A DNA stretch of 64,000 bases from Maratus speciosus (Eukaryota > Arthropoda > Arachnida > Araneae > Salticidae), in NCBI GenBank assembly GCA_963932465.1, contig OZ010787.1, positions 18,741,936-18,805,935 on the forward strand, in the 5' to 3' direction. Positions 50,762 to 60,679 of the stretch are shown here, piece by piece (the first letter of the stretch is position 1; each line of letters starts with the position of its first letter). Under the pieces are notes generated by a model. That model had not been told where the DNA came from. It searched no databases and was given only the letters and a program-made list of their open reading frames with translations. The position numbers were made by a program, and so were the translations under genes.

Positions 50762-51056
50762 TATTCCTGAACAGAATTCCTTACCCGACTGCGGATTATC
50801 GGGGTGTGTGTCATATGTGACATGTGTGACGCGTCAGCAAATTGTGTGTAACATTTTTTGTTAAGTGAAATTTGATCCTTTTCTCAGAATAAGCAAAATC
50901 AAAGTTTTCATGTATGTATAAAGACAAAAGAAGAAAAAAAAGAGGGAGAGAGACCGTGATTACAACTAAAGTAAGTAAGTACTAAGAATTTTAAGCACTA
51001 TTTTCTCGAAGTCAATTTGCTAGTGAAAAACAATCTGTGACAAGTAAAAATTAAAT

Positions 51057-51612
51057 TAAAAAAAATAAAAAACTCGACTGCGTAAAAAGCGAACTAATTA
51101 ATAATTTCTCATCAATGTGAAACTATTTTTTATATTACTTACCTATTTTTTTTATTTACTTGTATTGATGACTTTTAAGTTCTATTTAATTATTAGTTCC
51201 TATCTATAAACACTGTTTTGATGAGGCCTATAGATATCTATGAAGATTAGAGTTGCAGTAAAGCTAGAGATCCTACCTACACAACTTCCAGGTTGTGTAA
51301 TATTTAAATGGAGCTTCTGACTGTAAAATCGTTAATGACACATCGTCTTCATTTTGAAAGACCTATCCAATGATATGCCACTCAATAGGGTGAGTAAATT
51401 TTTTCATCTCTACCGCCATTTTGTGTTTTAAGGCCGCCATTTTGAATTTATAAAAACAAAACCTAGTCTATAACCATCGGACGGTTAAGACGAATCGATA
51501 GAGACCCCATTCAATAAAATCCATTCAGCCGTTGGGATGTTTCGAGGGTATAAAGAAATCCACATACCCAGATACGCGTGAAACACATAACCCTTCTTGG
51601 CAGTCGGGTAAA
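51057..51612 (+). mobile_element. CCCGACTG-type dispersed repeat, copy 3
   Basis: It starts AACTCGACTGCGTAAAAAGC and ends GGCAGTCGGGTAAAAAG. It has the same internal blocks as the 30.1- and 2.3-kb copies, including the GTTTCGAGGGTATAAAGAAA segment near the right end. Non-coding. Confidence 0.8.
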
Positions 51613-52268
51613 AAGCAATTAAAAAAAAAGCGATGCGAATGAAAACAATTCACCGCGTGTAAAATACAAAATAAAAGCACAAATCATGAACCAGATGAGT
51701 ATTTGATACGACTGAATAGCGAAACCTTTCATTAACAACTATGTATGAACTATTTTAAAGAGATGCATTCTAAACTATGAATTAAATTTTGCATTAATTT
51801 TCAAACTTTTTTGTAATAAAATCGTACAAAATAACTAACTGAATAATAAATATATAGCTAACTTATTTCTCTCTATGAAAACTTTTTGTTGACACAAATG
51901 TTGAGTAATAACATTGGCGCCTTTTGGGAACGCGCCTTTAAAAAATTTCGTTATAACTGCCACTGATCCCCTGTGAATTAATCAATATGGAAAAATGAGG
52001 CGTCATTAAAATATATTAATCCTACGGGTATCATCGGGTATGTGAAGATGCAAGAATGCAGTATGTTAGCCAACAAGCATAATCATTACCTTATCGGGTA
52101 TTAAATTATAAGTATTTTTGACAGAATTCAAAGGTATGTAATTTGCATGCATCCAATTGAAAAGCTAAACGAAACAGAAAGAAAACAAATGCCTGTTTCA
52201 CAATTATGAAACTATTTAATCTATGTTAAAACTTATGAAAAAGCTCATATTAGCTGTCAGCTTGAATA
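51613..52268. other. No gene seen
   Basis: AT-rich DNA before the Tc1 element. No recognised feature. Confidence 0.5.
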
Positions 52269-52270
52269 TA

Positions 52271-53800
52271 CACTGCTCAAAACAATTAAAGGATATTTGA
52301 AGTTTTATATAAAATAAAGATATAAACGAAATTTTTTTTGCCGAAAATAGAAGAAAAGAATCACAAATGCAAATTTTTCTGGTTTTCAAACTGTGGAGTA
52401 TGCAAATTTTGAGTTCGACGTCAAAAACGTCGCTTCAGCGGCAGCGAATGAAATTTGACTTTCAACTGGATAAAAGAGAATGAAGACAAGGATGATCGGC
52501 ATTCAGTGATTGCTTTGTTTCGATGAGTACGATGTCTCAGCGAAGTCATTTGACAGATTCAGAAGCTTTGAGAATTGTTGGTAGGATAGAAGGGGGCCAA
52601 ACTCAAGCCGAAGTAGCGCAAGCCATTGGAGTGTCACAAAGTGTCATTTCCAGGATCTGGAACCGTTTTTTGGAGAGTGGATGTGCAGGCCGAAGACCAG
52701 GGCAAGGTCGTAGACGGGCAACAACGCCCAATGAAGATCGGTATTTAGCGTTAACAGCTCGGAGACACCGAACCATGAACGCTACTCTTCTCCAACAACA
52801 CCTTCGCTTGGCTACAGGCACCACGATTTCAACTCAGACTGTCCGAAACCGGCTCCATGCTGTAGGTCTGTATGCTCGCCGACCGATGGTATGTGTTGGA
52901 TTAACATCAAGGCATCGTCGCGACCGCAGGGAGTGGGCAACCGAGCATGTCAACTGGAGGAGAAATGAATGGAGCAATATTCTGTTTTCTGACGAGCCCC
53001 GTTTTTCTGTGCATCCGGATAATAGGCGTATTTTCATCTGGAGGGACCGTGGCAAAAGGAATAATCCTGCGTTCGTGCACGAAAGTGTCAGATTTGGCGG
53101 TGGAGGAGTGTTGGTGTATGGTGGCATCTCCATTGACGGGCGCACTGACCTCTACATCATTCGAGATGGAGCTCTGACTGGTCGCCGATATAGGGATGAG
53201 ATCCTCAGACCTATTGTAGTCCCTTACGCTGCAGCAATCGGAGATAACTTCATTTTAATGGACGATAACTGCAGGCCACATCGTGCAAACCTGGTGGAGG
53301 ATTTCCTTTTCGAGGAAGGAATCGTTCGAATGGAATGGCCAGCGTGTTCTCCAGACATGAATCCAATCGAGCACGTTTGGGACGCTCTAGGAAGACGAGT
53401 TTCTGGCCGCCAACAACCCCCACAAACTCTCCAAGAACTGGAAAGAGCTCTTCTGGAAGAGTGGGGCAGAATACCCCAACTCGTCATTAATAGTCTCATT
53501 GAGTCCATGCCTCAAAGGTGTTCAACGTTGCTGGCCGCCCGTGGAAACCATACCCCCTACTGAAAATGATTTTCTTTGAAGAAAACACCTTTTCTTATTC
53601 TTTTTTTCTCATATGCACAAATTGTGTTTTTTTCCTTTAGTACACAAATGCGCAATAAAATGCATTTTTTCTGCCAAACATGTGTAATTTATTCTCATAT
53701 AACCTACTATGTCTGCCTACCATGTATCAATCAGCTAAACAGTTTACCAGATACAAAATCCACCTAAAACTGCAATATCCTTTAATTGTTTTGAGCAGTG
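52271..53800 (+). mobile_element. Complete Tc1-like transposon, apparently intact
   Basis: TA flanks at 52,269-52,270 and 53,801-53,802. The terminal inverted repeats CACTGCTCAAAACAATTAAA extend through GGATATT without a mismatch (27 bp) and then diverge. The 1,530-bp body holds one uninterrupted transposase gene and an AATAAA at 53,654-53,659. It is the only element in the window with both ends, target duplication and coding frame preserved, so it is probably the youngest autonomous insertion here. Confidence 0.96.
52523..53563 (+). CDS. Tc1-family transposase, full length (346 aa)
   Basis: Cut-and-paste transposase of the IS630/Tc1/mariner superfamily. It binds the element's inverted repeats in the nucleus, excises the element and inserts it at TA. 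Residues 10-50 form a first helix-turn-helix (QTQAEVAQAIGVSQSVISRI). A GRPR-like basic hook follows (GRRPGQGRRR, 56-65), then a second DNA-binding domain to about 115. The catalytic domain has D157 (FSDEPRFS), D248 (LMDDNCRPH) and E283 (PDMNPIEHVWD). D248 and E283 are 34 residues apart, giving DD34E. Length matches the family norm of about 340. The first ATG is used; a second in-frame ATG three codons later (MSQRSHL) is an alternative. There are no stops or frameshifts. Confidence 0.97.
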   Translation: MSTMSQRSHLTDSEALRIVGRIEGGQTQAEVAQAIGVSQSVISRIWNRFLESGCAGRRPGQGRRRATTPNEDRYLALTARRHRTMNATLLQQHLRLATGTTISTQTVRNRLHAVGLYARRPMVCVGLTSRHRRDRREWATEHVNWRRNEWSNILFSDEPRFSVHPDNRRIFIWRDRGKRNNPAFVHESVRFGGGGVLVYGGISIDGRTDLYIIRDGALTGRRYRDEILRPIVVPYAAAIGDNFILMDDNCRPHRANLVEDFLFEEGIVRMEWPACSPDMNPIEHVWDALGRRVSGRQQPPQTLQELERALLEEWGRIPQLVINSLIESMPQRCSTLLAARGNHTPY

Positions 53801-53802
53801 TA

Positions 53803-55919
53803 TATATATATTATTAATACCTTATTGACCGAATGTGTTGCCGATTTAGCGCTTTTTAAATTCAAAATAACTATCAGAAATTTCCAACAATATTTTTTTT
53901 TATTTAATGGCAGACATTCCGTGATTAAATAAAGCAAAGATTATTAACAAATTTGGTGAGTGTTTTGAGTTTTTATAAAACGCCCTAAACTAGTGACGAG
54001 TATCCTCGTCACTGGTCAACTAAATTTTAACTAGAAGAAATTAGTGGATTTGAGAATTTTTTTATCTTCTAGTTCCAATGGATTTACACGTTTTGAAATA
54101 TCTTGCATACGATATGACTATCGATATTCGTCTGTTACACAAATGTTTTGGGCGTTGTAAGTTAAAAACTTATACACGGCATTCCTTGAGACTTATTTTG
54201 TTGGACCTTCATTTGAATCAGAGCTAACTAGATTTTATGCTGACTCAATTTAGCTTTTAATCATTCAATAGGAAGCTCTGCTACTACTATGCAAATCTTT
54301 TAGGACAAAATTGTAATTGAATCTTAGTTCTTATTTGGTAGAAATGCAGAATATTTTAGTGTTTTGCTATTAGGAAAACAATGAACTACAGAAGATAACA
54401 TTTACTTAATTAACAATTGCAAAATAAGGATAATAGGCCTCCTGGGGGAAACGCAACTTATTTGACAACCGTTTTATGTAAAAAGTGCAGGACGCAGAGA
54501 AAACTCCAGAATAGAAATATAACAAGTTACCGAGAATTTCACAACTGCCCATTTAAATTAGTATATTAGAATGATAAAGAAGAAAGTTTTGTGATGACTG
54601 CAGCATACTAGATTTAAAAAAATAATTAAGCACCAAGTTGCATGTGTTCATTTTAAAAAAAATATATACAATGAAACTTAACTTCTCCCCTATATCTACT
54701 TTATGTGTATTGAGGTTTATTTTGCTGTGAGTTTACAAAGCACTGTTTCTGCGAAAGAGAGAAAATCATCGGTTAAAATATCTCCGCGAACATAGAAAAT
54801 TTTATTTTTAATGCACCAAATAATAGTTGAATTACTTTTATTTATTCTTTACCATAATGTTAAAAGCTCTTCCAAGTCAGATCATGGTTCTACCAGTGTA
54901 AAAAGTTTTGATAGCTTTGACAATGTTAGGTTAAAAAAGAATGATCAATAGCGCTTTGATCTAATGACACAGAAGAGAAGAAGAATTTACTAAGGAATTG
55001 TTCTATTAAGATTTTCTTGTATATATTTTTAGTATTTTGAATACAATCACGTGATAAGTTATTTCATCTTATAGATAAGCAATTTCTATAAATTGATAAT
55101 ATTACATCCTAAAACATTAAAGTATAACGTAATAACCTAAACGATTATAAGTAACTGGAATTGCGATAAAATAATTTTATCTTTCCTAGAAAAATAAATT
55201 ACTTTTTCATAATTTGAGGAGAAAATTAGTATTTTTGTATATTTTTTCCTTTTTCATAAAATTGTTTAGAGAGAATATCATACCTTTGTTTGCGAATTTT
55301 ATGTGAAATTACATATTATGTCGTCCGAAATTGTTTAATCATAATAATTTTCTTCTTAAAAATACACTATGAGAAATGTTTTTCAACTACTCTAGAATTT
55401 TGAGATTATACTTGACCATTAAAAAGTTAGTTCCATATTTAAGGGTATTGCTAATTAATGATTTCAGATTCGAAGCGACCGGTGTGACAGCTGGTAATAC
55501 TCATTGTAAGTTTTTGTATGGATTTAGTGTTAAATCTCAAATTTCAATTAAAAAAATATTTTAGAATGTATGGGAAAGTATGAATTTGATTTTGGAAGGA
55601 AAATTTAACATTTGAAGCATTTCTTTTTACTAGATTGAATAGATAATCTACTTTATATATATAAAAAATAATAATAAGTCTCTCTAAAATCGAGACTTAA
55701 CTATTTTTACTAGATCTTTTGAGCCTGTTGATGTTATGTTATAGATGATTGGAAAAGTGTTAACATTGTTCGAGAAGTAATTAAAGACGAGACCACCAGG
55801 CTTGTGCATCGTGCTCTGCATGCTACTTGAGGAAACCCTAGTAAAAAATAAAAATAATTGAACCAATGTTATTTGTACTTGCTATATCTTGACCGGCATT
55901 GGCATAATTGACAGAAATA
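53803..55919. other. AT-rich interval, no gene seen
   Basis: No exon or element was recognised. Short open frames have the composition expected of random AT-rich DNA. Confidence 0.5.
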
Positions 55920-55990
55920 CAAGTGCCTACAAATTAGTTGGACAAAAAGATTGATTTATTGAATGGAATTGACAGGAAAAAATTAAAGTA

Positions 55991-57621
55991 CAGTCGTGGA
56001 AAAAAAAAAGTAAACACCCCCTACTAACTCTTCAACAAATTATCGTAGACGGAAGTTACTGGGTACCGAACGATTTGAAATAAAGTCTACTTTTAAATGA
56101 CGTATATAAAATTTGCTTAGGGGGTCATCTACATATTAAAACGAACCCAAACGTCATTTCTTTCAATAGCAATACCCAATTTTAACGAGATATTTCAAAT
56201 CTTCAGTTCAAGATATGCATAGACACCAAATTTCAAGTCATTTGAATGATAAGTTTTTGAATTATAAACATTCAAAATTTAGTGCTTCTAATGTTAAAGT
56301 ACATTTTCATATTTTTATTTATATCTTCTGAAATTATGCTCCTAATGTGCTAATTTTTTGTTTAGAAATAAAACTAATGTGCCCAAACATAAATACGCTG
56401 AATTTGCAATTTTTATAATTTTATGATATGAATTATGAAATTAATATTCGAAAAAATTATGAATTGCAACCTACAATTTTTTTGATGGGTTTAGATTTAT
56501 TAAGTCCTGCTTTATGAAAATCCCAAATTTCACATTTTTCTTCCAAGTAGTTTTCAAATTATGCTTAAAAAACGGCAAAATGATGGTTTAAGGGGCCGTC
56601 CATGATTGAAGTGAGTAGATATTTTGAAATTTCTTCTGCTGCCTTGTAGTCCAAGAGCTGTTAAACATTTTAGGGAAGGTATTTGAGTCACCCTGAAAAT
56701 TTGTCCAACACTTCTTTTGTAATGCCTGAATACAAAATCGAATGTCTGGCTGAAGGATCGTGGTCCAAAACCTGTGCCAAACAAAAAATGGCACTTGACA
56801 CGTGTCTGGCACAGTTTTTGTGCCGACTAAAGTGTCTGTCATTTTCAAAATATTTTTTTCTAAGCATAAATATTAATGTGCCTCAATCTCAGCGTGCCTC
56901 AAATACCTTTTTTGGGTAGTCAAAAAATGGCACTTGACACGTGTCTGGCACAGTTTTTGGGCCGACTAAAGTGTCTGTCATTTTCAAAATATTTTTTTCT
57001 AAGTATAAATATTATTCTGTTTCAATCTCAGCGTGCCTCAAATACTTTTTTGGGGTAGTGTCAAAAAACGGCACTTGACACGTGTCTGGCATAGGTTTTG
57101 GGCCACGATCCTTCAGCCAGACATTCGATTTTGTATTCAGGCATTACAAAAGAAGTGCTGCACAAATTTTCAGGGTGCCTCAAATACCTACTCAAAAATG
57201 TTCAACAGCTCTCCTACTATTGTTATCTAACAGACTTCATTGACTGCTTAAAGTGCCTTGATCAAGAAGGCGGCTCTCTCGTTTAGCAATCGAGAACCCA
57301 ACTTCAATTTGGATACAGCTCTTAAAATACGCTCGTTTTAAAATAATTAATTTCTCGGAAACTTATGGTATGAATTGCATAAAAATTTGTTTTTAGGCTT
57401 TTTGAAGGGTGTAGAGTTCATTTATGCTGTCAGAATTGGGTATTGCCATTGAAAAAAATGAAGTTATGGTTCGTTTTAATATGTAGATGGCCCCCTAAGC
57501 AAATTTTATATACATCATTTAAAAGTAGACTTTATTTAAAACCGTTCGGTATCAGTAACTTTCTTCTACGATAATTTGTTGCGGAGTTAGTGGGGGTGTT
57601 TACTTTTTTTTTCCACGACTG
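55991..57621. mobile_element. TA-inserting palindromic element, copy 2
   Basis: TA flanks at 55,989-55,990 and 57,622-57,623 with ends CAGTCGTGGAA and TTCCACGACTG. The arms are long inverted repeats (TAAACACCCCCTACTAACTC mirrored near 57,580). It is nested in the outer transposon and contains a third element in its centre. Confidence 0.92.
56651..57216. mobile_element. Inner fold-back with a 140-bp tandem repeat core
   Basis: The arms (56,651-56,773 and 57,098-57,216) pair through GAGCTGTTAAACATTTT and ATGTCTGGCTGAAGGATCGT. Between them, TGGCACTTGACACGTGTCTG occurs at 56,789, 56,928 and 57,069, a 140-bp direct repeat of 2.3 units centred on the GACACGTGTC palindrome. The place is not shared by copy 1, so this is a separate insertion; its exact edges (about 56,590-57,225) are unsure. 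Confidence 0.75.
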
Positions 57622-57624
57622 TAC

Positions 57625-57915
57625 ATATTGTTGTAAGATAGAAAAATAGTTTGTTTACCATTATCACAAATGTTCGATGCGACTTCCTTTCGTGACTCTG
57701 CAAATGTCCCATCGATAAATCATTTCTTGCCACAGATTTGTCAGCATGTTTCCGTCGATCAAAATAATTGCAGTGCAGATTCTTGATTTTAGTTCAGGAA
57801 TGGATGCAGGAATTAGCGGCTTGTACACTTGATTCTTTACAAAATATCATACACCGAAATCAATCGGTGGAAGATCTTGTGATCGTGTTGGCCACTGAAC
57901 AACACCCCCTTTCTC
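57625..57915 (-). pseudogene. Transposase C-terminal remnant of the outer element
   Basis: Minus-strand translation from 57,910 gives VVQWPTRSQDLPPIDFGVYD, then after a frame change VYKPLIPASIPELKSRI. It continues MLTNLWQEMIYRWDICR and VTKGSRIEHL, then a stop at about 57,665. WPxRSxDL-PxDF and the RxDICRVT-x-IEHL tail match the group seen at 50.2 kb. Confidence 0.75.
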
Positions 57916-58075
57916 TAAGCAATAGCGTCAGTTGTGACACCTAACGCCATCTATGAATAAACTTCGGTAATATTATTACTAGTCTGACTTTCAACTAGTT
58001 AATTTCATTAAATATTTCGGAATTTCTTAACTTACGAAATTGCCCAACTAATTTGTAGACACCCTGTATTACCCA

Positions 58076-58300
58076 TACATTTGGGGTTTACATTTTACTA
58101 ATATTGCACCAATATTGGCAAGAAATATTTCGCTATTTGATTGCCAATATTTCCAATACAATATTTCTGCTGCATAGGCATTTTATTGCATTTTATACGC
58201 TCACTTTTAAGCCAATATTCATATTACATTGGAAATATTTGTAATGAAACGCCAATATTGCTTTAAATACTTTGAAATATGTTTTCCATGAAAGCTCATT
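58076..58300. other. Cluster of CCAATATT-like motifs
   Basis: CCAATATT or AATATT(G) variants recur at least eight times in about 200 bp. No coding or terminal repeats were seen. This may be simple AT-rich repetition. Confidence 0.35.
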
Positions 58301-58926
58301 GCTGGGCCACCGCTTCCTGAATACTCGGCCTACGCGCTGACACAAAAAATGGAGGCTGTTATAGACAGATTTTCCCAGTGTTTGTACGGTCTGTTAAATT
58401 TGAACACCAATAATTTTTAAAAGTTTTCTCCGATTTATTTTTCTGAGAATTAATAAGTCAAAGAAAACTTTTAGAAAATACTCAGATAGCATTTTCTATT
58501 TGCAGAAAATTTGCAGCAGTCTTGCTTTGAAAACCTGCAAAGTTGCAGCAAGCTCAGCATGACAACGCTGAAAGTTCATAACAAGACTGCTGCAAGATAA
58601 CGCAAACGCCGAAGTCACCACACTTTGAACTTGCAGCTAACTTGTCGTGCAAGTTAAATTCATACTGTATCAAATTTATTGCAAATTAACGGCAAACAAG
58701 TAATCAAAAATACTACAAAGTAGTAATCTTTTCACGTCCCACTATCTGTTTACAACTGTTATACTACAAGTTTAACCCCTTCGGAGGGGTCCATAGACCT
58801 GATCAGGTCTATTGATGCGAACACACCGTCAGAAGGAGCATGCATCGTTTTCATCACCATAAACAAGTTAAGGTAATATTTGTACATTTCAATAATATTT
58901 TTTTTTTTTTTTTTTTTTTTTTGGTA

Positions 58927-60293
58927 CAGTCATTCAGGGTAACTTTGATCCGCATTTTCTCTATTTTCATATGCCACACTGTTATTTTAAGAATATTGTT
59001 GCAACTAGGGGCATAAAAGAGAAGAAATGATCCTAAATTATTGTTTGACTGTCAAAAATTAAGGAATAATAAGGATAAAAGCAATAAAAAATGAATTTTT
59101 AGCCTGGTTCAAAGTTACTTAGCCATTTAGGGTAACTTTGCACCATATAATAAACATTATCTAAAATAATTCATTATAACAAAATATTATAGTTAGGACA
59201 ACTTTAAACCCCAAAAAATGTTTTCAGATATGTAAAGACTCCGAATTTATATTTCCCAACATCACAAGATTTGTATAATTTATGACATTACAACAAATAT
59301 CGGGCATAAGGAAAGTGGAAGAAGAGAACCATGAGCATTTAGAAAAAAAACCTGTTTATTGTTCATATAAAACATAAAAATGCAGTGGAAAACAATTTTC
59401 AATGTTTTATCTCAATAATATATCCATAGTTACAGTAATACATACTAGTACTAGTATTATTCAAACAAGAATAAAAAATGTCGAATGTATGAAATGTCAA
59501 ATTTGAGTAGCTCCGCCCCGAAAAACGCCTTTAAATGAATTGTATGTATTTTACACATATTTGTGAAAATATTTATATGTTATATCTAATGTTCACTTTC
59601 GGCATTTATATAAAATATCCGTGCAAATATGGGAAATTTTTGACAGTAGCTCCTATAATCAGTAAATTATAAACATCAGTATAACTTTGAGCCGGCTCAA
59701 AGTTACCCTGAAAATGTGATAAAATGTTAGTGTCTTCTTATTTTACATTTTATTAACTATTAATAAATAAATAATCACAAAATATTATCACATTTACAAC
59801 ATTTAGACAATAATATGTCTGATAAATGAGTATATTGTTACTTACTATGAAAATTTAATTGGATTACAACAACTTCGAAACAGCATTCAAAATTACCGTA
59901 ATTTCCGGCGTATAATCCGCGGATCAAACAATCATTTTTCGACCCAGAAATTTCTTAAAATAAAATGTAACTTTTTAAATCGCGGTAAATATTTAGCCGC
60001 AATTACTAAATAAAATTTCTGGGTCCAAACAGAATTGTTTTATCCGCGGATTATACGCCGGAAATTACGGTAGCTTGAAAAACAGTACTTCACAAAAATG
60101 GATAGATGATGCAATTAACAGCACATAATGTTGCTAATTTATTTTCTAAAATAAAGAGTAGAAATCCCAGTTTAGAACCTTGCCATCAGAGCTCAGTTCT
60201 GGAGTTTATTTAGTCTTTTGGAGTCAAAAATATTGAAAAATAGGAGGTGGTGCGAAGTTACACCCCATGGTTAAAAGTTACCCTAAATGACTG
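58927..60293. mobile_element. TA-inserting element with CAGTCATTYAGGGTAACTTT ends
   Basis: TA flanks at 58,925-58,926 and 60,294-60,295. The ends are CAGTCATTCAGGGTAACTTT and, inverted, CAGTCATTTAGGGTAACTTT. Internal copies of the GGGTAACTTTG motif occur near 59,139 (direct) and 59,696 (inverted). No transposase was seen in the 1.37 kb. CAGT ends with TA indicate a Tc1/mariner relative. Confidence 0.88.
59894..60072. mobile_element. MITE with TACCGTAATTTCCGGCGTAT ends
   Basis: The inverted repeats (TACCGTAATTTCCGGCGTAT extending through AATCCGCGGAT) are near-perfect over about 30 bp. An inner pair TTTCGACCCAGAAATTT / AAATTTCTGGGTCC adds to the hairpin. It is 179 bp and sits inside the CAGTCATTYAGGG element, the innermost level of the nest. 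Confidence 0.9.
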
Positions 60294-60679
60294 TATTAGA
60301 TAGGTATAGCGTTTAGAAAAAGTGGTGCCAATCGAACAAAATTTCTGCAATTTCTGCATATGTGCTGATTGTCTATTCTCTCAACAGAGGGATTTTCTGC
60401 TTTCGTCACTTTCGTGAATTAAAGACAGTCTTGCCATCAGTTTCACAACAAACTACTCATGCAAGTGGAGGATAGTATATCTTGCTGGAAATTTTCTGCG
60501 AATTTGTCATGGCAAGATAATGTCAGAAGAAGTCAAACTTGCTGCTAATGTTCATGCTATCTGGGCAGTGGTGTCCAAATTTAGGAGACTGTACAAACGC
60601 TTAAAAAATCCGCCTACGACAGCTGCCAATTTTACATCAGAGTGTAGCCTTAGTATTCAGGGGATGGTGGCTGGGCCCC

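Larger units (their letters stand above)
55920..58075 (-). mobile_element. IS630/mariner-type transposon, outer shell of a nest
   Basis: The left end CAAGTGCCTACAAATTAGTT and the inverted right end CAGGGTGTCTACAAATTAGT both lie next to TA. The element is dead and contains the CAGTCGTGG element (55,991-57,621). Its remaining own DNA to the right encodes a transposase C-terminus on the minus strand. Confidence 0.8.
58481..60565. mobile_element. CCCAGATAGC-ended element, nested
   Basis: CTCAGATAGCATTTTCTATT at the left and, inverted, CCCAGATAGCATGAACATTA at the right. Its interior near both ends is related (GCAGCAGTCTTGC and similar). It encloses the TA element at 58.93-60.29 kb. It could be an inner part of the outer element rather than a separate insertion. 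Confidence 0.55.
58302..60676. mobile_element. Outer element of second nest, TIR about 110 bp
   Basis: The left GGGCCACCGCTTCCTGAATA and the inverted right AGCCACCATCCCCTGAATAC ends pair imperfectly. Pairing continues through the GTTTGTACGGTCT / AGACTGTACAAAC and TTGAACACC / GGTGTCCAA blocks. Identity is roughly 70-75 percent, so it is old. It encloses the elements listed next. Confidence 0.65.

Noticed and set aside
52603..53508. Minus-strand and alternative-frame open segments inside the Tc1 gene
   Set aside because: They are shadows of the transposase frame, which has all catalytic motifs.
56554..57286. Several overlapping 60-86-residue open frames
   Set aside because: They repeat each other because they are translations of a fold-back and its 140-bp tandem core, on both strands.
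58790..58815. AGACCTGATCAGGTCT palindrome as a regulatory site
   Set aside because: A single perfect 16-18-bp palindrome with no repeat elsewhere and no gene nearby. It may belong to a TTAACCCC-type MITE end.
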